Shown here in pieces: positions 46,901 through 58,086 of a stretch of 64,000 bases of DNA. The stretch comes from Escallonia rubra (Eukaryota > Streptophyta > Magnoliopsida > Escalloniales > Escalloniaceae), in assembly GCA_033065855.1 (NCBI GenBank), contig JAVXUO010000086.1:496001-560000 (forward strand), in the 5' to 3' direction. The position numbers were made by a program, and so were the translations under genes. Positions within the stretch are counted from its first letter, which is position 1; each line of letters opens with the position of its first letter. The notes below the pieces were generated by a model, which saw nothing but the letters and a program-made list of their open reading frames with translations, was not told the DNA's origin and made no database searches.

Positions 46901-47814
46901 ATCACCATTGCATTGCATACAGACTAGGGTTTACAACAACGGGGCTGACCCATGTGGTCCTATATATATGACGATTGGCGATGGAGGGAATAGAGAAGGG
47001 CTTGCTATGACGTGAGTACTTGCAACTTTTCCTTTATTAAATTGCTTATAAATCATAAATCACTCAAATTCGAATATTAATTAAGTTACGAGAGATCTGA
47101 ATGCGTGCATAAATGTTTTCTAGTCACTCTATATGTGTACTAACCCAAGAAATTAGGAAAAATATACGAGTGCTAATACAATTTTTTTGTTAACAGAGGT
47201 CACCTATGATGGTGGTGGTTGGCATGAATCTATCGTTTTTTCTAACATAATTTAGAGAAAAAAGTGTGAATGAATTTCACTTAGGATTAGTGTTTATGAT
47301 TGCTTTATGTAGACTATTTGTGTTTCTGGTTACATTGTATCATGCCAATGACAGGAAAATTCATTATCATCCTCTTGTTAATGGCCTATATTCACTGGTG
47401 TATATTTCAATGCATTCACAATGAATTAACGCAGTCAAAAAGAGTATGGTGTCCAGCAATCCGGCATTGCTGCTTTATCGATATGAATACTACTATGTTT
47501 TAATCTTGTGTTGATGTATATGAAGATTTGAGAATCCAAGTCCATCCATATCACTTTTCCGGGAGCCAAGCTTTGGACATGGTCGGCTGAGGATGCATAA
47601 CCACACCCACGCCCATTGGTCATGGCACCGCAACAACGACTCTGATTCAGTGGTGGGCGACGAGGTATGGTTAGAAAGTTTAAGCTCGGTTACTGCGTGC
47701 AAGGAAACTTTCGAAGGGCCAGCGTCATCAGCATCTGAGTCATCAGCATCTGAGTCATCAGCATCTGAGTCATCAGCATCTGAGTCATCAGCATCTGAGA
47801 AAGATGAGCTATAA
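43925..47814 (+). CDS. PAP: Purple acid phosphatase 1 with C-terminal KDEL (five exons)
   Basis: Exons: 43925-44104, 44299-44590, 45913-46481, 46923-47011, 47526-47814. All borders are GT..AG; total 1419 nt, 472 aa. The signal peptide core is QIFLFLTTFLLLQILF; translation may start at Met1 or Met9 (EKSLSQIF). Exon 2 is the N-terminal domain (GKDHMRVSWITADK). Exon 3 has every metal-ligand motif: [28 protein letters not shown]. Exons 4-5 carry [20 protein letters not shown] and HAHWSWHRN. The tail is five SSASE repeats and then KDEL-stop. PAPs are secreted dinuclear-metal phosphomonoesterases; the signal peptide plus KDEL predicts ER-lumen retention, which is unusual. Exon phases are identical to the minus-strand gene. 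It differs from gene 2 by about six residues and the repeat number. Confidence 0.95.
47725..47799 (+). repeat. 15-bp coding minisatellite (SSASE x5)
   Basis: Five perfect copies of TCATCAGCATCTGAG in frame, directly before the KDEL codons. Gene 2 has a single copy at 61,992-62,006. The repeat is in frame, so copy changes do not disturb KDEL. Confidence 0.97.
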
Positions 47815-47988
47815 AGCTCTATCATGTAACTACATTAGTTGATTTCCTGAGTAGGTTCTGGAGTTGGAATTAAGTGGACGGCTGATTGTGTCCATATTCT
47901 TTGTAAATTAGAATAAAAGGGTTTAGGGTATGTATGGAAATAGTATGCACAAAATCTAATATATACGTGACACGATGAATATAGATAC

Positions 47989-48250
47989 ATTTTGAGTTTT
48001 GCCAATAAATTTTCACTGCAAGAAGCAACGAGTAGTCTCTTTGTTCAGCGTCATCAGCATCTGAGAAAGATGAGCTATAAAGCTCTATCATGTAACTACA
48101 TTAGTTGATTTCCTGAGTAGGTCCTGGAGTTGGAATTAAGTGGAGGGCTGATTGTGTCCATATTCTTTGTAAATTAGAATAAAAGGGTTTAGGGTATGTA
48201 TGGAAATAGTATGCACAAAATCTAATAAATACGTGACACGATGAATAGAG
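47989..48250 (+). repeat. Chimeric partial duplication of PAP gene 1
   Basis: 47,989-48,045 repeats part of intron 3 (46,560-46,615; TTTTGAGTTTTGCCAATAAA). It is fused directly to a copy of the end of exon 5 and 3' flank (CAGCGTCATCAGCATCTGAG, KDEL codons, stop, then ~190 bp). The same chimera follows gene 2. It is not a functional exon by itself. Confidence 0.9.
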
Positions 48251-48869
48251 ATATATGAACTTTCTTTTCAACTCTCTCTCTCTCTGTGATGTTTTTGTCT
48301 AAGCCTGATGTTCAACTTAAAAACATGCTCAACAAAAGATGAAACCCATGAGGTATAAGAATTAATCACAAATCGCATGTATGGTCAATGTGGGACTTGA
48401 CACCCCCTCATGTGAAGCGTGGAATTTGGAGGTGATCCCGTCGAGTCGAGAGAAGTGGCAAGAAAGCGACCTAAATGGGGCAACATGGGCCTAACTTTAA
48501 TACCATATTGAAGTCTGGTTTTCAACCGAAAAGTATGCTCAAGAGTAGAAGAAATCCACTAGGTATAAAAAGTTATCCCAAACTCCATATATGGTCGATC
48601 TGGGACTTAAGAGTCTCATAGGTAGGAGATCGACATTCGAGTTGCTTCCAACTCGTTTTGTTAGACACAATGTCCGCCGCGCAAGGCGATAATCGATAGC
48701 ATTTGATTTGCATGTCAAGTGTATAACAAGGTTTCATTCATAAGCACTAGTAAGAAGTAAGAAATTATATATCTATAGCGTGTGTAGAGCGCTGGTATGA
48801 CTAGATCCATGTAGCTAAGCCTATAAGTTCAACTTTTCACCTTTTCTCCTTTTTTTCAAGATTACTCTA
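48251..48869. repeat. Flank shared with gene 2, plus a degenerate ~200 bp repeat
   Basis: Sequence to about 48,415 reappears at 63,790-64,000. A second degenerate copy of the unit (TATGGTCAATGTGGGACTT / TATGGTCGATCTGGGACTT, TGCTCAA..AGGTATAA) lies at 48,510-48,620. No gene. Confidence 0.6.
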
Positions 48870-49061
48870 TTCGATTTTGAACTCCTTAAAACTCTGCTAG
48901 ACAATTATTGTGAACAATCTGGGCAGGTAGTCAACTTAAGCAAGTCCACTATCGCTTTCACCTCCAACAACTCCAATGAGTTAATGGAATTTGTGATCTC
49001 TATGCTGGGAATATCCAAGAGCTATAGATTTGGGAAATACTTGGGTACTAGTTTGTGTAGG
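48870..49061 (+). pseudogene. LINE reverse transcriptase fragment
   Basis: Open frame reading DNYCEQSGQVVNLSKSTIAF, then LMEFVISMLGISK and FGKYLGTSL. This is the conserved region of plant non-LTR retrotransposon reverse transcriptases (SGQxVNxxKS..LG..xxxKYLGxP). About 60 codons remain without the catalytic YxDD part, so it is a small relic. Confidence 0.85.
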
Positions 49062-49074
49062 TCCCTAAACACAC

Positions 49075-49076
<2 letters not shown>

Positions 49077-49098
<22 letters not shown>
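49077..49098. repeat. 22-base G homopolymer
   Basis: Uninterrupted G tract followed by GAGAGAGA, at the edge between the LINE fragment and the next repeat. Confidence 0.95.
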
Positions 49099-49106
<8 letters not shown>

Positions 49107-50013
49107 TAGGTGTTTACAGCTTTAAGCAAAATTTTTAAAAACTTAACTTACAATGTAGTAGTAGAAACGGTAAATATAAATCGACACAAGGATTTATACT
49201 GGTTCGGCCCCACCTGCCTACGTCCAGTTCCCGAGCACGCCACACAAGGAAGACTTACTCGAGCATTTCATTAAACAGCTAACTTCGGGTGCTAACTCAA
49301 ACCACAGTACAGATCCAAAACCCTTCAAGATTTTTAACGATTACAAGTGAAAAGAAGATTTACAATTGAAATACAGTACACACTCATTTATGAGTAAATA
49401 TTACAATGAAAACAATAAAGCTAAACTTTCTTAGGTGGGAAGATCTGAAACCTTAAAGAACTGAACCAAGAAGCTTGATATTCAATATCTCAAAGAGGAA
49501 CTCGCTCAAAGAATAGTATATCAAAGTATGAATAAGATGAGATAGTCTTTTTTAGAACAATAAGAGAGATTTTCAGAGATCAGAAAAGTGAGTAATAAAT
49601 TCTCTAAGAGTCACTTTTATATTGAGAAGGAATATGACCGTTGAAAGTAGATAAAGGGATAACACAGAGATTCATTCGAATGAATGAATAAAATAAGTAG
49701 AAGGAAATGGTTGTAAAACATCTCTGAAGATATCGGTCGAATGAATCCAAGATTCATTCGAATGAAATGGAAGAGCTGAGATATTTTGAAGCTACTAAAA
49801 GATTCGGTCGAATGGAAACTTCTTTGCTTCGAATGAAAACTTTTGCTTCGAATGGAAGATGTTTGCTTCGAATGAAAACTTATTTAAAATAGGATAATCA
49901 AGGACTGAAGGATTCAGTCGAATGAAGGATAGTTTTCGGTCGAATGAAAAACGAAAGTGAATGAGACACTTTACAACTTAAGAATTCAGTCGAAATAAAC
50001 CTTTTTTCCTTTG
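49099..50013. repeat. Unclassified repeat insertion, LTR-like
   Basis: Contains TTATACTGGTTCGGCCCCAC..CCTACGTCCAG, a segment common in plant LTR retrotransposon relics, and many TTCGGTCGAATGAA / TTCATTCGAATGAA motifs (49,670-49,990). No coding potential. It ends where block C begins. Confidence 0.4.
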
Positions 50014-53000
50014 AAGAAGCACCTATTAATGTTAACTCTTTAAAGAACGATGAGACTTTTTATTTTTGAAATTGAAGTAACATGAAAAATGATAAATAAC
50101 TTTTACAACGGAATATATTCTCTTACCAAAAGTAAGAAAAAACGAACGAGAGAGAGAGAGAGAGAGCACTCGTCAAGAAAAGGGAAACAAAAAGAAAGAA
50201 TTACTAATTTAATTATTAAATCCAAGAACAAAATTGCAAAGAATTTATTAGTGATTGATTTTACAAAAGTGTAAACTTAGATTGTACAAAAAAGTATAAG
50301 AATTATGAATCATAAAAAAAAAATCTAAAAATGCTGGAGATAATTATGGATTAGTTTACAAAACTGGAATATGAGAATAATGAATTAGAACCATCATTTT
50401 AGCTAGAGTTATCTGCAAATGGTATTAGCGAGAGTATATTGTAACTAAAATTTTAAAGTGAAGTGGAGAGAAAAGAAGTATGTATGTCCAAAAAGGTAGA
50501 TAAAAAGAGAGATTATGGGGTACTGGTAAGTTTGTGTGTGTGCGCGCGTGTGTGTGCGAGAGAGAGAAATCAAATCAAATTTTGTGTGTTGTGTGTGTAT
50601 GTGTGTGTGTGTTAGAGAGAGGGAGGGAGAGAGAGAGAGAGAGAGAGAGAGAATTATAAGGTGTGTAAATTCAAAATGGTTACAAAAAGTCAAAAATTAC
50701 AAAGTTCGTGTGGCGAGGTAACAAAGTGTTTAATTAATTGGTGACCGAGTAACATACTCTCACTTTCGGATTTACTATATATAATTAGATATTAGACATA
50801 TTGGATTTTTTACCAATGTGGAATATAACTTAGTACATGCCCTAACGTGAAAAGTGAAATAGACAATTACCAAAAACATCGAGAATCGCCATCCTTTTAC
50901 CCATACTCATTTCTCTCCTTTGAACAGAAGATACGATTATTTTTCTTGGATTTCTCAGTCGAAACAAGAGACAATACATCTTCACATAATTGATCTTTTT
51001 TTTTTCACTCAAAGAAGTGTCCCATCTCAATTGAAAAAGAAAATATTGCTTCAAACATCAGAAACCTTGATCCAAACTATGACATGATGAAGAACATAAA
51101 AAAGAGTCTCGTCATGAGCATGTGAATAAAAAGCTTCCATTCGATTACGACATGAGGATGAGAATTGTAATATGTAGTGAGTTGGCTCTTATATGATGTT
51201 AAAACCTGATATCCATCTGAAAAGCATACTCATGATAAAGATAAGCTCACGAGAAATAAGAAACAAATTCATCCCTTATTTGTATCCGATATAAGATAAC
51301 TTAAGAACTACATTCAAATAAAGGGTCACCTACAATAACAAGAAATTGACATGCAAGGAGATATCGATGATGCCCAAGAGGAGTAGACTAATGATAACAA
51401 TAAAAGGACTAGGCAACCCAGGTGAAGGATACTCCGTCGGTAAAGATCTTTAACGACGAATTTTTACCGACGGAAAAATTCGTCGCTAAATGTATATTTC
51501 GTACTTTTCTAATTTTTTTGAATATTTTATTTTGGAAAATAATTTTTATATTTTACTATAAAGGAAGGAAACCCTAACTTTTACTTTCATTTCATTTACC
51601 CCGCCGCACTTTTCTTTCTCCTCTCTCCATCCCCTGCCCCTCGATCTCTCCCTCGCTCTCTCACACTGCCGATCGTCGGCCGACCCTCTATGCTGCCTCT
51701 CTTCTTCTCTGGCCACCTCCCATGCCACCCGGCCATACCTACTACTGCTGTCGCCCGATTGACGCCTCACTACACCGCTGCCGCTCCACCAGATCTACCG
51801 TCTACTGAGTAGCAGGTTCATTATATTTCTCTCCCTCCCTCGTCGTTCAATTTTCTATTGAACCTTTTGTGGGATAACATTCCCATAGATATATATGTAT
51901 TTAATTTTTTGTTTGAATATATAAAGGAAATGAATCATGAGATTCGTTGTACTAAGATTATTATATGTTTAGAGTGTAGATTCTTCCTCTTTTTTATTTG
52001 ATTCTCCAAGCATTCAGTTTCTGGGATAATGTTTAAATGTTGGTTATTCTATTGTTCTTCACATAATGAAATTTATTTGATTCTAAACAGTAAACTAGAC
52101 CATGCCGGTCCAAACCAAATCAAAATATTATAAAAAATGCAGGAAGGGTTAGGAGTGGGGGGGACCTATCTGAAGTTAGATTTGAGGTTTAAGGATTAAC
52201 GGTGATGGTCCGGCGGAAGCAATTATGTTGAGGCTGGTTTGTGGCTTTGGCACTTTTGTGGAAGGCTGTGTGGGGTGATGATGCAAGGAGAAAGTGGTGT
52301 CCCAGTTGTAATTTTGCTGTTTTAGGCAATATGTAGAAGTTGCAACTTAGATATATGTACAGGGGGTTGATTTCAAAGGGTAGAAGTCTTGGTGCAACGA
52401 GTGCATGCACCTTTTTGGAAGTGTGCTTCAACGTGAATCTTTGGAAGTGTCTATGAACTCTTGGTTTACGATATCTAAGTGGAGCAGCCATATGCGTACT
52501 AGAAGTGGATTAAAACGTGCAATGGAAGAAGAAAGTGAAGGAGCTGAAGAGCTCCGGTTTCTATATGTTGATAAGCACCGGGAATTATAGTTGCTACTGG
52601 GTGTAATTATGATTGCTTCCAATAGAGAGGAGGAGATGATTGGGAATCTGCCTTGATAGGCAGAAATGTACACCAAGAACAAAAAAGGGAGAGACTAAGC
52701 CCAATGGAGCTAGTGGAATGAATAGAAAAACATGAGACTTCATGAGTTGGCTCCTTTTTTTTTTCTCGCATTTGTGTTTGTTCAGTCTGTACTAGTACTA
52801 ATCTGTAGAGGGTGTGTATGAATAGTAGAGAGAAAATCTTGAAATGTTTAAAAACCTTGGCGACGAAATTTTGCCGCTAAAAGTCTGACTCGGTTATTGA
52901 CTTTAAGCAACAAAACTCTGTCATTAAAAGGCCGTAATAACGATGACCCTTTAGCGACGGGACATCCGTCGCTAAAAGTCTTTTTAAATTGAATTTCGAG

Positions 53001-55878
53001 AAAATAACAGAAAATATGGAAATTACAGAAATTATCTTTAGCTACGGAAAATCGTCGCTAAAAGTAATTAATTCCGGCGGTAAAAAGTGACTTTTCCCGA
53101 CAAACCATCGAATTCCGTCGCTAATCTTTTAGTAACGGGGCTATTATCAACGAACTTTTAGTGACAGACAGTCCGTCCCTAAAAGTTTTTACGACGAATT
53201 ATCCACTTTTAGCGACGGAAAATTCCGTCGGTAAAAGTAAATTTTCTTGTAGTGTATGCTAGTACATAGTTATATTTTCTATATTAATATGTGGATAATT
53301 TGACCGGATGGGTTCGCAAGCCTTCCTGTACGTAGTCGTGCTATTAGAGGAGGCTTCGTTGTGAGCCATTGGGTTAATCTTGGATCGATGTTTCTCGTTA
53401 GAACTTGCACGAAATAGGACAACAACGATTTAAAATCAGCGAAAGGGCAGATCCGCTTGATTCCACCGACAGCATGAAGACGATGGAAACTGCCACCTTC
53501 GAACGGAAAGACCCATTGGGGCGATCATTCGCGTCTCTCACATACCAGCGGTTCTTTCCCTTTTGTTTGTTACTTTTGTTATGTGATCACATATAAGTAT
53601 TGACTTAATTTCTAAATCTAGTTTGATGATTTTGCATGATCGTCTCCAAAGTGATTATCTAAATAAATTTGGTCATATAAATACTAATAATTTTCTAATT
53701 ACAGTTATATGGAGGCATTCTATATCAGTTTTGTCGTTTCATTTAGTTTCTCTAATCGCAGGATAACAAAAGCCAGGACGTTGTTCTCATCTTCAAAGAA
53801 ACAACCTCTTCACAAAATAGTACGAGGGAATTTGTAATGCGTAGTTTTGAGGCCTTTCAAAAATTAAAACTTTTAAGGCTCAAAGTTTGGGGTTTACGGT
53901 ATCTATTTGATGCCTGCTACCTTATGTCTTGGACTCCCCTCATGCCGTGCTCCTGTTTTCCGGCAATTCGAAGGTTCCCTCTTCTTCAAATTATGCCATA
54001 GTCTGGATCGAGCTTCTCCATTCTCATCTGCACGTCATGATTCGCTCCGAGTTTCCAGTGTCGCGTGGTTATCACTAATTCAACATAAGTATCTTGAGTT
54101 TTTTGAAATGGAAACAATCTCATTCACGCAAAGGTTTATCAAGAATCACAATATCATGATTTTCTGAAGGCCAATCCTAACCTAGAGTGTTTCTACCGAT
54201 GAAATCTTTCTCGTTGCAGCGAGCTCAAGGGCAGTTTTTGTTCGCTCGAGGATTTTCATTGGCATGCGGAGTACATCTTTCGAATGAAATCCTGTCATTA
54301 ATTACTTGCATCTTTTAGTATTCTACAAGCATCTGATAACTGCATTGTCTTGCCATCTACAAACCCGCACCACTTCGAGGCTTTCAAATGAATGAGGTCT
54401 TCATCCCTGACCCAAAACAAAAACCCTAGCTCGCAATTATTGGTAGCAGTAATTTTCTTAAGTGGATGAGCAAAGAAAGCTAACTTATAGCTGTACCATA
54501 AGAAGTTTATTATTTATACACGCGGTGCTTATTTAGGGCAACTTGCTCCTTTCCTATTGTCAAAAAATGGATGACAAAGTAACAGCATTTGAAATCCAAG
54601 TATGAGAGTTGCAGAAATATGTTATTACGCTAATTAAGCGTCACGTGGGGTAATTAAACCGTGGAATACTAAAGCAGAACGAAAATCAAGTAGCATAAAC
54701 AAAGTAGCATCGGGCCAAATTCAAGAGTCACGAATGTTTGTAGGAAGAGTATGAAATATACTACAACACTATATTAAGATGTTAAATTTGGGGTTGAAAG
54801 ATAAAGAATTACGAATAGGTTAAGCAATAATTATTGGCGCTTCGGTCACAATTTGTTTAGCTGTTAATTGGTGAATCATGGTCATATTGGAGTGGTAAAA
54901 GCAAAGTCACATGTTATAGAAGTCTCGTAGGATTAAGATATTTGGCGTATCGTATTGATCTGAAAAAAAATGAAAAATAAAGAAGTTAGTAAGACCGTTG
55001 AATCATTTCCTTACCAATAATGCCAGGGTTCCTTTTCCTTTCTTAATTTTTTTAGTTCTAGGGCTAGTTTGTTATTGTTCAAACATATTGTTGCACTGCT
55101 TACTTAAAACTCTCTACTTATTGCATTAACTCTGTTATCTTACGGACGGTCATAATTAATTGAGACCAGTAGTACCGAATCACAATATATTTGCGCCTCA
55201 AATATAACTGTTTTCTTGATGATTGCACAACTTACACGATGGAACTAAAAAATGCCTAATATTCGATAGGCCTAATATGCAAATATGAAGGAATAGACTA
55301 TGGGGGTGTAGAAAGTCAGCTAGAACCTTGCCGACAACATTGCTTCATCGTCCGCAACATATGCTGTCCAAAGGTAGATTAGATTCCTTGGATATGCTGA
55401 TTCCCAAGTGAAACTGTTTGGATTTCTTGTGTGGATGTTTGATTTGCTTGTCTCATTGACGGACCAATAAAGATTTTATACGCGTACACGGACAGATTGA
55501 AGTCTCGTTCAAAAAATTCAACTTCCAATCATTTTAATTATGCTATGCCTAGTTTTCAATCTGTTACAAAAGCACGGACATGAGAAAATCAAATTCTCCA
55601 CGGCTTCGCGAAAGCTTAGTCTATTTTGTATTATTGGTGGTCCCACATCTGCGCAGTTGACGCTGAAGGAGATGTCGGCATTCCGTTAGGGATTTATGCG
55701 TAGAAGCCTTAGTATAATACATCATCATCAGTTTGTTCTAACGTTGGAATTTCCGAATATGTCATCAACTACTATGACTAGAGCTGGCTAAGTGAGAGAC
55801 TTCTACATCATCGCCATGATGATTACGACCGACCACCATCCCACTGTTATTTTCTTTTAGGAATGTCAATTGCTTAGA
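50014..55878. repeat. Duplication block C
   Basis: Starts within the block sequence (AGAAGCACCTATTAATG) about 120-210 bp in from the block A/B start, and ends near CAATTGCTTAG at 55,878. It shares with B the ~47-bp insertion and the deletion near ATGAGAAAATCAAATTCTCC, so B and C are closer to each other than to A. It lacks both MITEs of B. The 86-codon frame recurs at 53,907-54,167. Confidence 0.88.
51428..53254. mobile_element. CACTA-like element, block C copy with internal deletion
   Basis: The same element as in blocks A and B, ending AAATTTTCTTGTAGTG. About 490 bp between GAAATGTTT and AAAAACCTTGGCGACG (32,976-33,470 in A) is missing, with TTTAAA-type microhomology at the joint. Confidence 0.75.
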
Positions 55879-57319
55879 AGGGTGGATTAACATGTTAAAT
55901 TATACGTCACAAAAAGCTTAAGATATGATCGATATTTTCTTCAGATTTACGGTGCATCCCTAACACTATGAAGATGCATCGTGTATTCGTCGTTTAACTT
56001 GTCCAATAACGTCTTCATATAGGGACGAGAAAATCACTTCTTTATTTCATTCAAACAGTCTAAAAAACAAAAACGTCTTCATATTCTCGACAGCTTCGCG
56101 AAAGCTTAGTCGCAATTTTTTTTAGCTTGGTCTTCGTTTTGGGGGTGCCTCATTTGTATGGTTGCGCAATTGACTCTGAAGGTAACGGTCGGCGCCACGT
56201 TAGAGATTTATGAATAGAGGCTTTAATTAGTATAACACACATCATTAATTTGTTCTAACGTAAGGAATATCCGAATATGTCATCTAGCACTACGACTAGA
56301 GCTGGGTAAGTCAAGAGACTTCTACATCATCTACGCATCAATTGAGTCTGAAGGTAATGCCAATCTGCTTAAAATTTTCTTTCAATCACCTTTTTTCGCT
56401 ACCTGCTTATAGACAAATAATGCCATATTCACCACTTTTATATGTTTTTTGACCCTTTTTTTGGTTCAAATTTATTCTAGTAAAAAGTGTTGACATTTTC
56501 ATGGATAACCAAAGGATGGAATAACATACTGTATTAAAGAGAATGTCACGAAAAAGCATAAGATATGATCAATTTTTTCTTCGGATTTATTGTGCATCCC
56601 TAATACTTTGAAGATGCATCGTGGTATTCTTCGTATAATTTGACTAATAAGATATCATATTTAACTACAAATACCAAAACTAAAACCAGGTTACGGTGAC
56701 CACAGTTTTATTACTTATGTATATTTTCTGATAATTGAGAAGTGATAAGTAGCACATCTTAAACCACTTCCGAAGCCATTCAGAACGTCCAAAAGATCAG
56801 CTGAATTTTGAGACAAATATCTTTACTTCTTTACCGAGCTCATCATATGTTGAAAAATAAACGCCTTGTATTGTCATGGATAAATATTAATTGCCAAAAA
56901 TTTTAAACTTGATTTCATGACATTGAATTTTTTACGGCTTTTGGCTGGTAAGGAAAGAAAAAAAAATCCACTGAAGAGGAAAACATAGTTACGTTTGCAT
57001 ATGACTACGGTTCGGAACAATTTAAGATTTCTTTTTCTTTTGAGGCCTAATAAATTGAAAAACATTTACTTCAACTACAGCTAGCTATGCTGCTTTTCTT
57101 TTTCAAAAAAATGTCAATAACCTAGAAATGCAAATTACATCACGAGATATTTGCAATGTAGCGGTCATAGTGATAGCAAAAACTTACCGTTCTATTCTTT
57201 TAAGAATCCTTGTATCTCGTAAGATTCCACCGATCCTTTGCAATGAATATTTTACCTTCAAATTACGTCATAATCAAGCTAAGCCAAGCTACTTTGAGCC
57301 AACACGCAGAGTTGGAGAT
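55879..57319. other. Segment specific to the C side
   Basis: Includes a diverged second copy (about 56,028-56,340) of the block end (GAGAAAATCACTT, CGTCTTCATATTCTC, TATGTCATC, GACTAGAGCTGGGTAAGT). The motif GCATCCCTAA..TTTGAAGATGCATCGTG is doubled (55,945 and 56,585). The remainder to 57,319 is AT-rich with no gene seen. Confidence 0.55.
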
Positions 57320-57895
57320 TAGGGGTTCGTTTGACAAATTATTTTTTTTGGTTTTCAGTTTTTAAAGAGCAGCTTAATTTTATTTTTTTTAATAAAAACA
57401 AGTGGGTGTTTGATAACCCCCTTTTTTTTGTGTTTGGTAACCCTTTTTATTTTGACTTTTCTTTTTTTGGTGGTTTGCGGTGGCGGTGGTGGGGCGTAGC
57501 GGTGGTCGACGGTGGTGGTGGCCGGCGGCCGGAGGTGGCTGCCGGCAGTCACCGGCGGCCAGAGGTTGTTGCCGACAGTCGTCGGCGGTGGTCGCCGGCG
57601 GCCGGAGGTGGTTGCCGGCAGTCTCCGGCGGTGGTCGCCAGAGGCCGGAGGTGGCTGCCGGCAATCTCCGGCGGTGGTCGCCTGAGGTGGCTGCCGGCGG
57701 TGGGAGGGTGGTGGTCTAAAAAAAAATAACCAAAAGTGAAAAAAAAACCAGTTTTTGGAGGTTTTTTTTTTACTCTTCAGTTTAAAAACTGGTTTTTTAA
57801 ATTGAAAAAAAATGGTTACCAAACGCTCCTTTTTTTTCAGTTTTTAAAACTGAAAAAAAAAAAAGAGCAAATTTTTTTTTGTCAAACCTAGCCTA
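57320..57895. mobile_element. Non-autonomous TIR element with GC-rich minisatellite core
   Basis: The ends are inverted: left TAGGGGTTCGTTTGACAAA, right read inward TAGGCTAGGTTTGACAAA. Poly-T/poly-A and GTTTTCAGTTTTTAAA arms follow on both sides. The core (57,470-57,715) is a ~36-45 bp minisatellite of GGCGGCCGGAGGTGGCTGCC type, whose reading frames are not genes. It lies about 190 bp upstream of PAP gene 2 and is absent at gene 1. Confidence 0.7.
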
Positions 57896-57923
57896 GATGA
57901 CTTTTGTGTGGTCATTGATGAAA

Positions 57924-57931
57924 GCATATCC
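57924..57931. promoter_or_regulatory. Candidate PHR1 site (P1BS) upstream of PAP gene 2
   Basis: GCATATCC fits GNATATNC, about 160 bp upstream of the start. Chance occurrence is possible. Confidence 0.35.
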
Positions 57932-57978
57932 AAAAAAGAAAACTAATGAAATATCTTCACGTCATTGCATTCCTCGCA

Positions 57979-57988
57979 TATAATATAG
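57979..57988 (+). promoter_or_regulatory. TATA box of PAP gene 2
   Basis: TATAATATAG, about 100 bp upstream of the start codon, as in gene 1. Confidence 0.5.
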
Positions 57989-58086
57989 TTTTTCAAATTC
58001 TTCAACCCTTTGGTTCCTCCTCATATACAAACTTCCTACATAATTGTACACACATTCTTCGGTTGTGTACGAGACTCTTTCAAGTT

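Noticed and set aside
57355-57822. 155-codon Pro/Arg-rich ORF and its opposite-strand partners
   Set aside because: Open in several frames because of the GC-rich minisatellite inside a TIR element.
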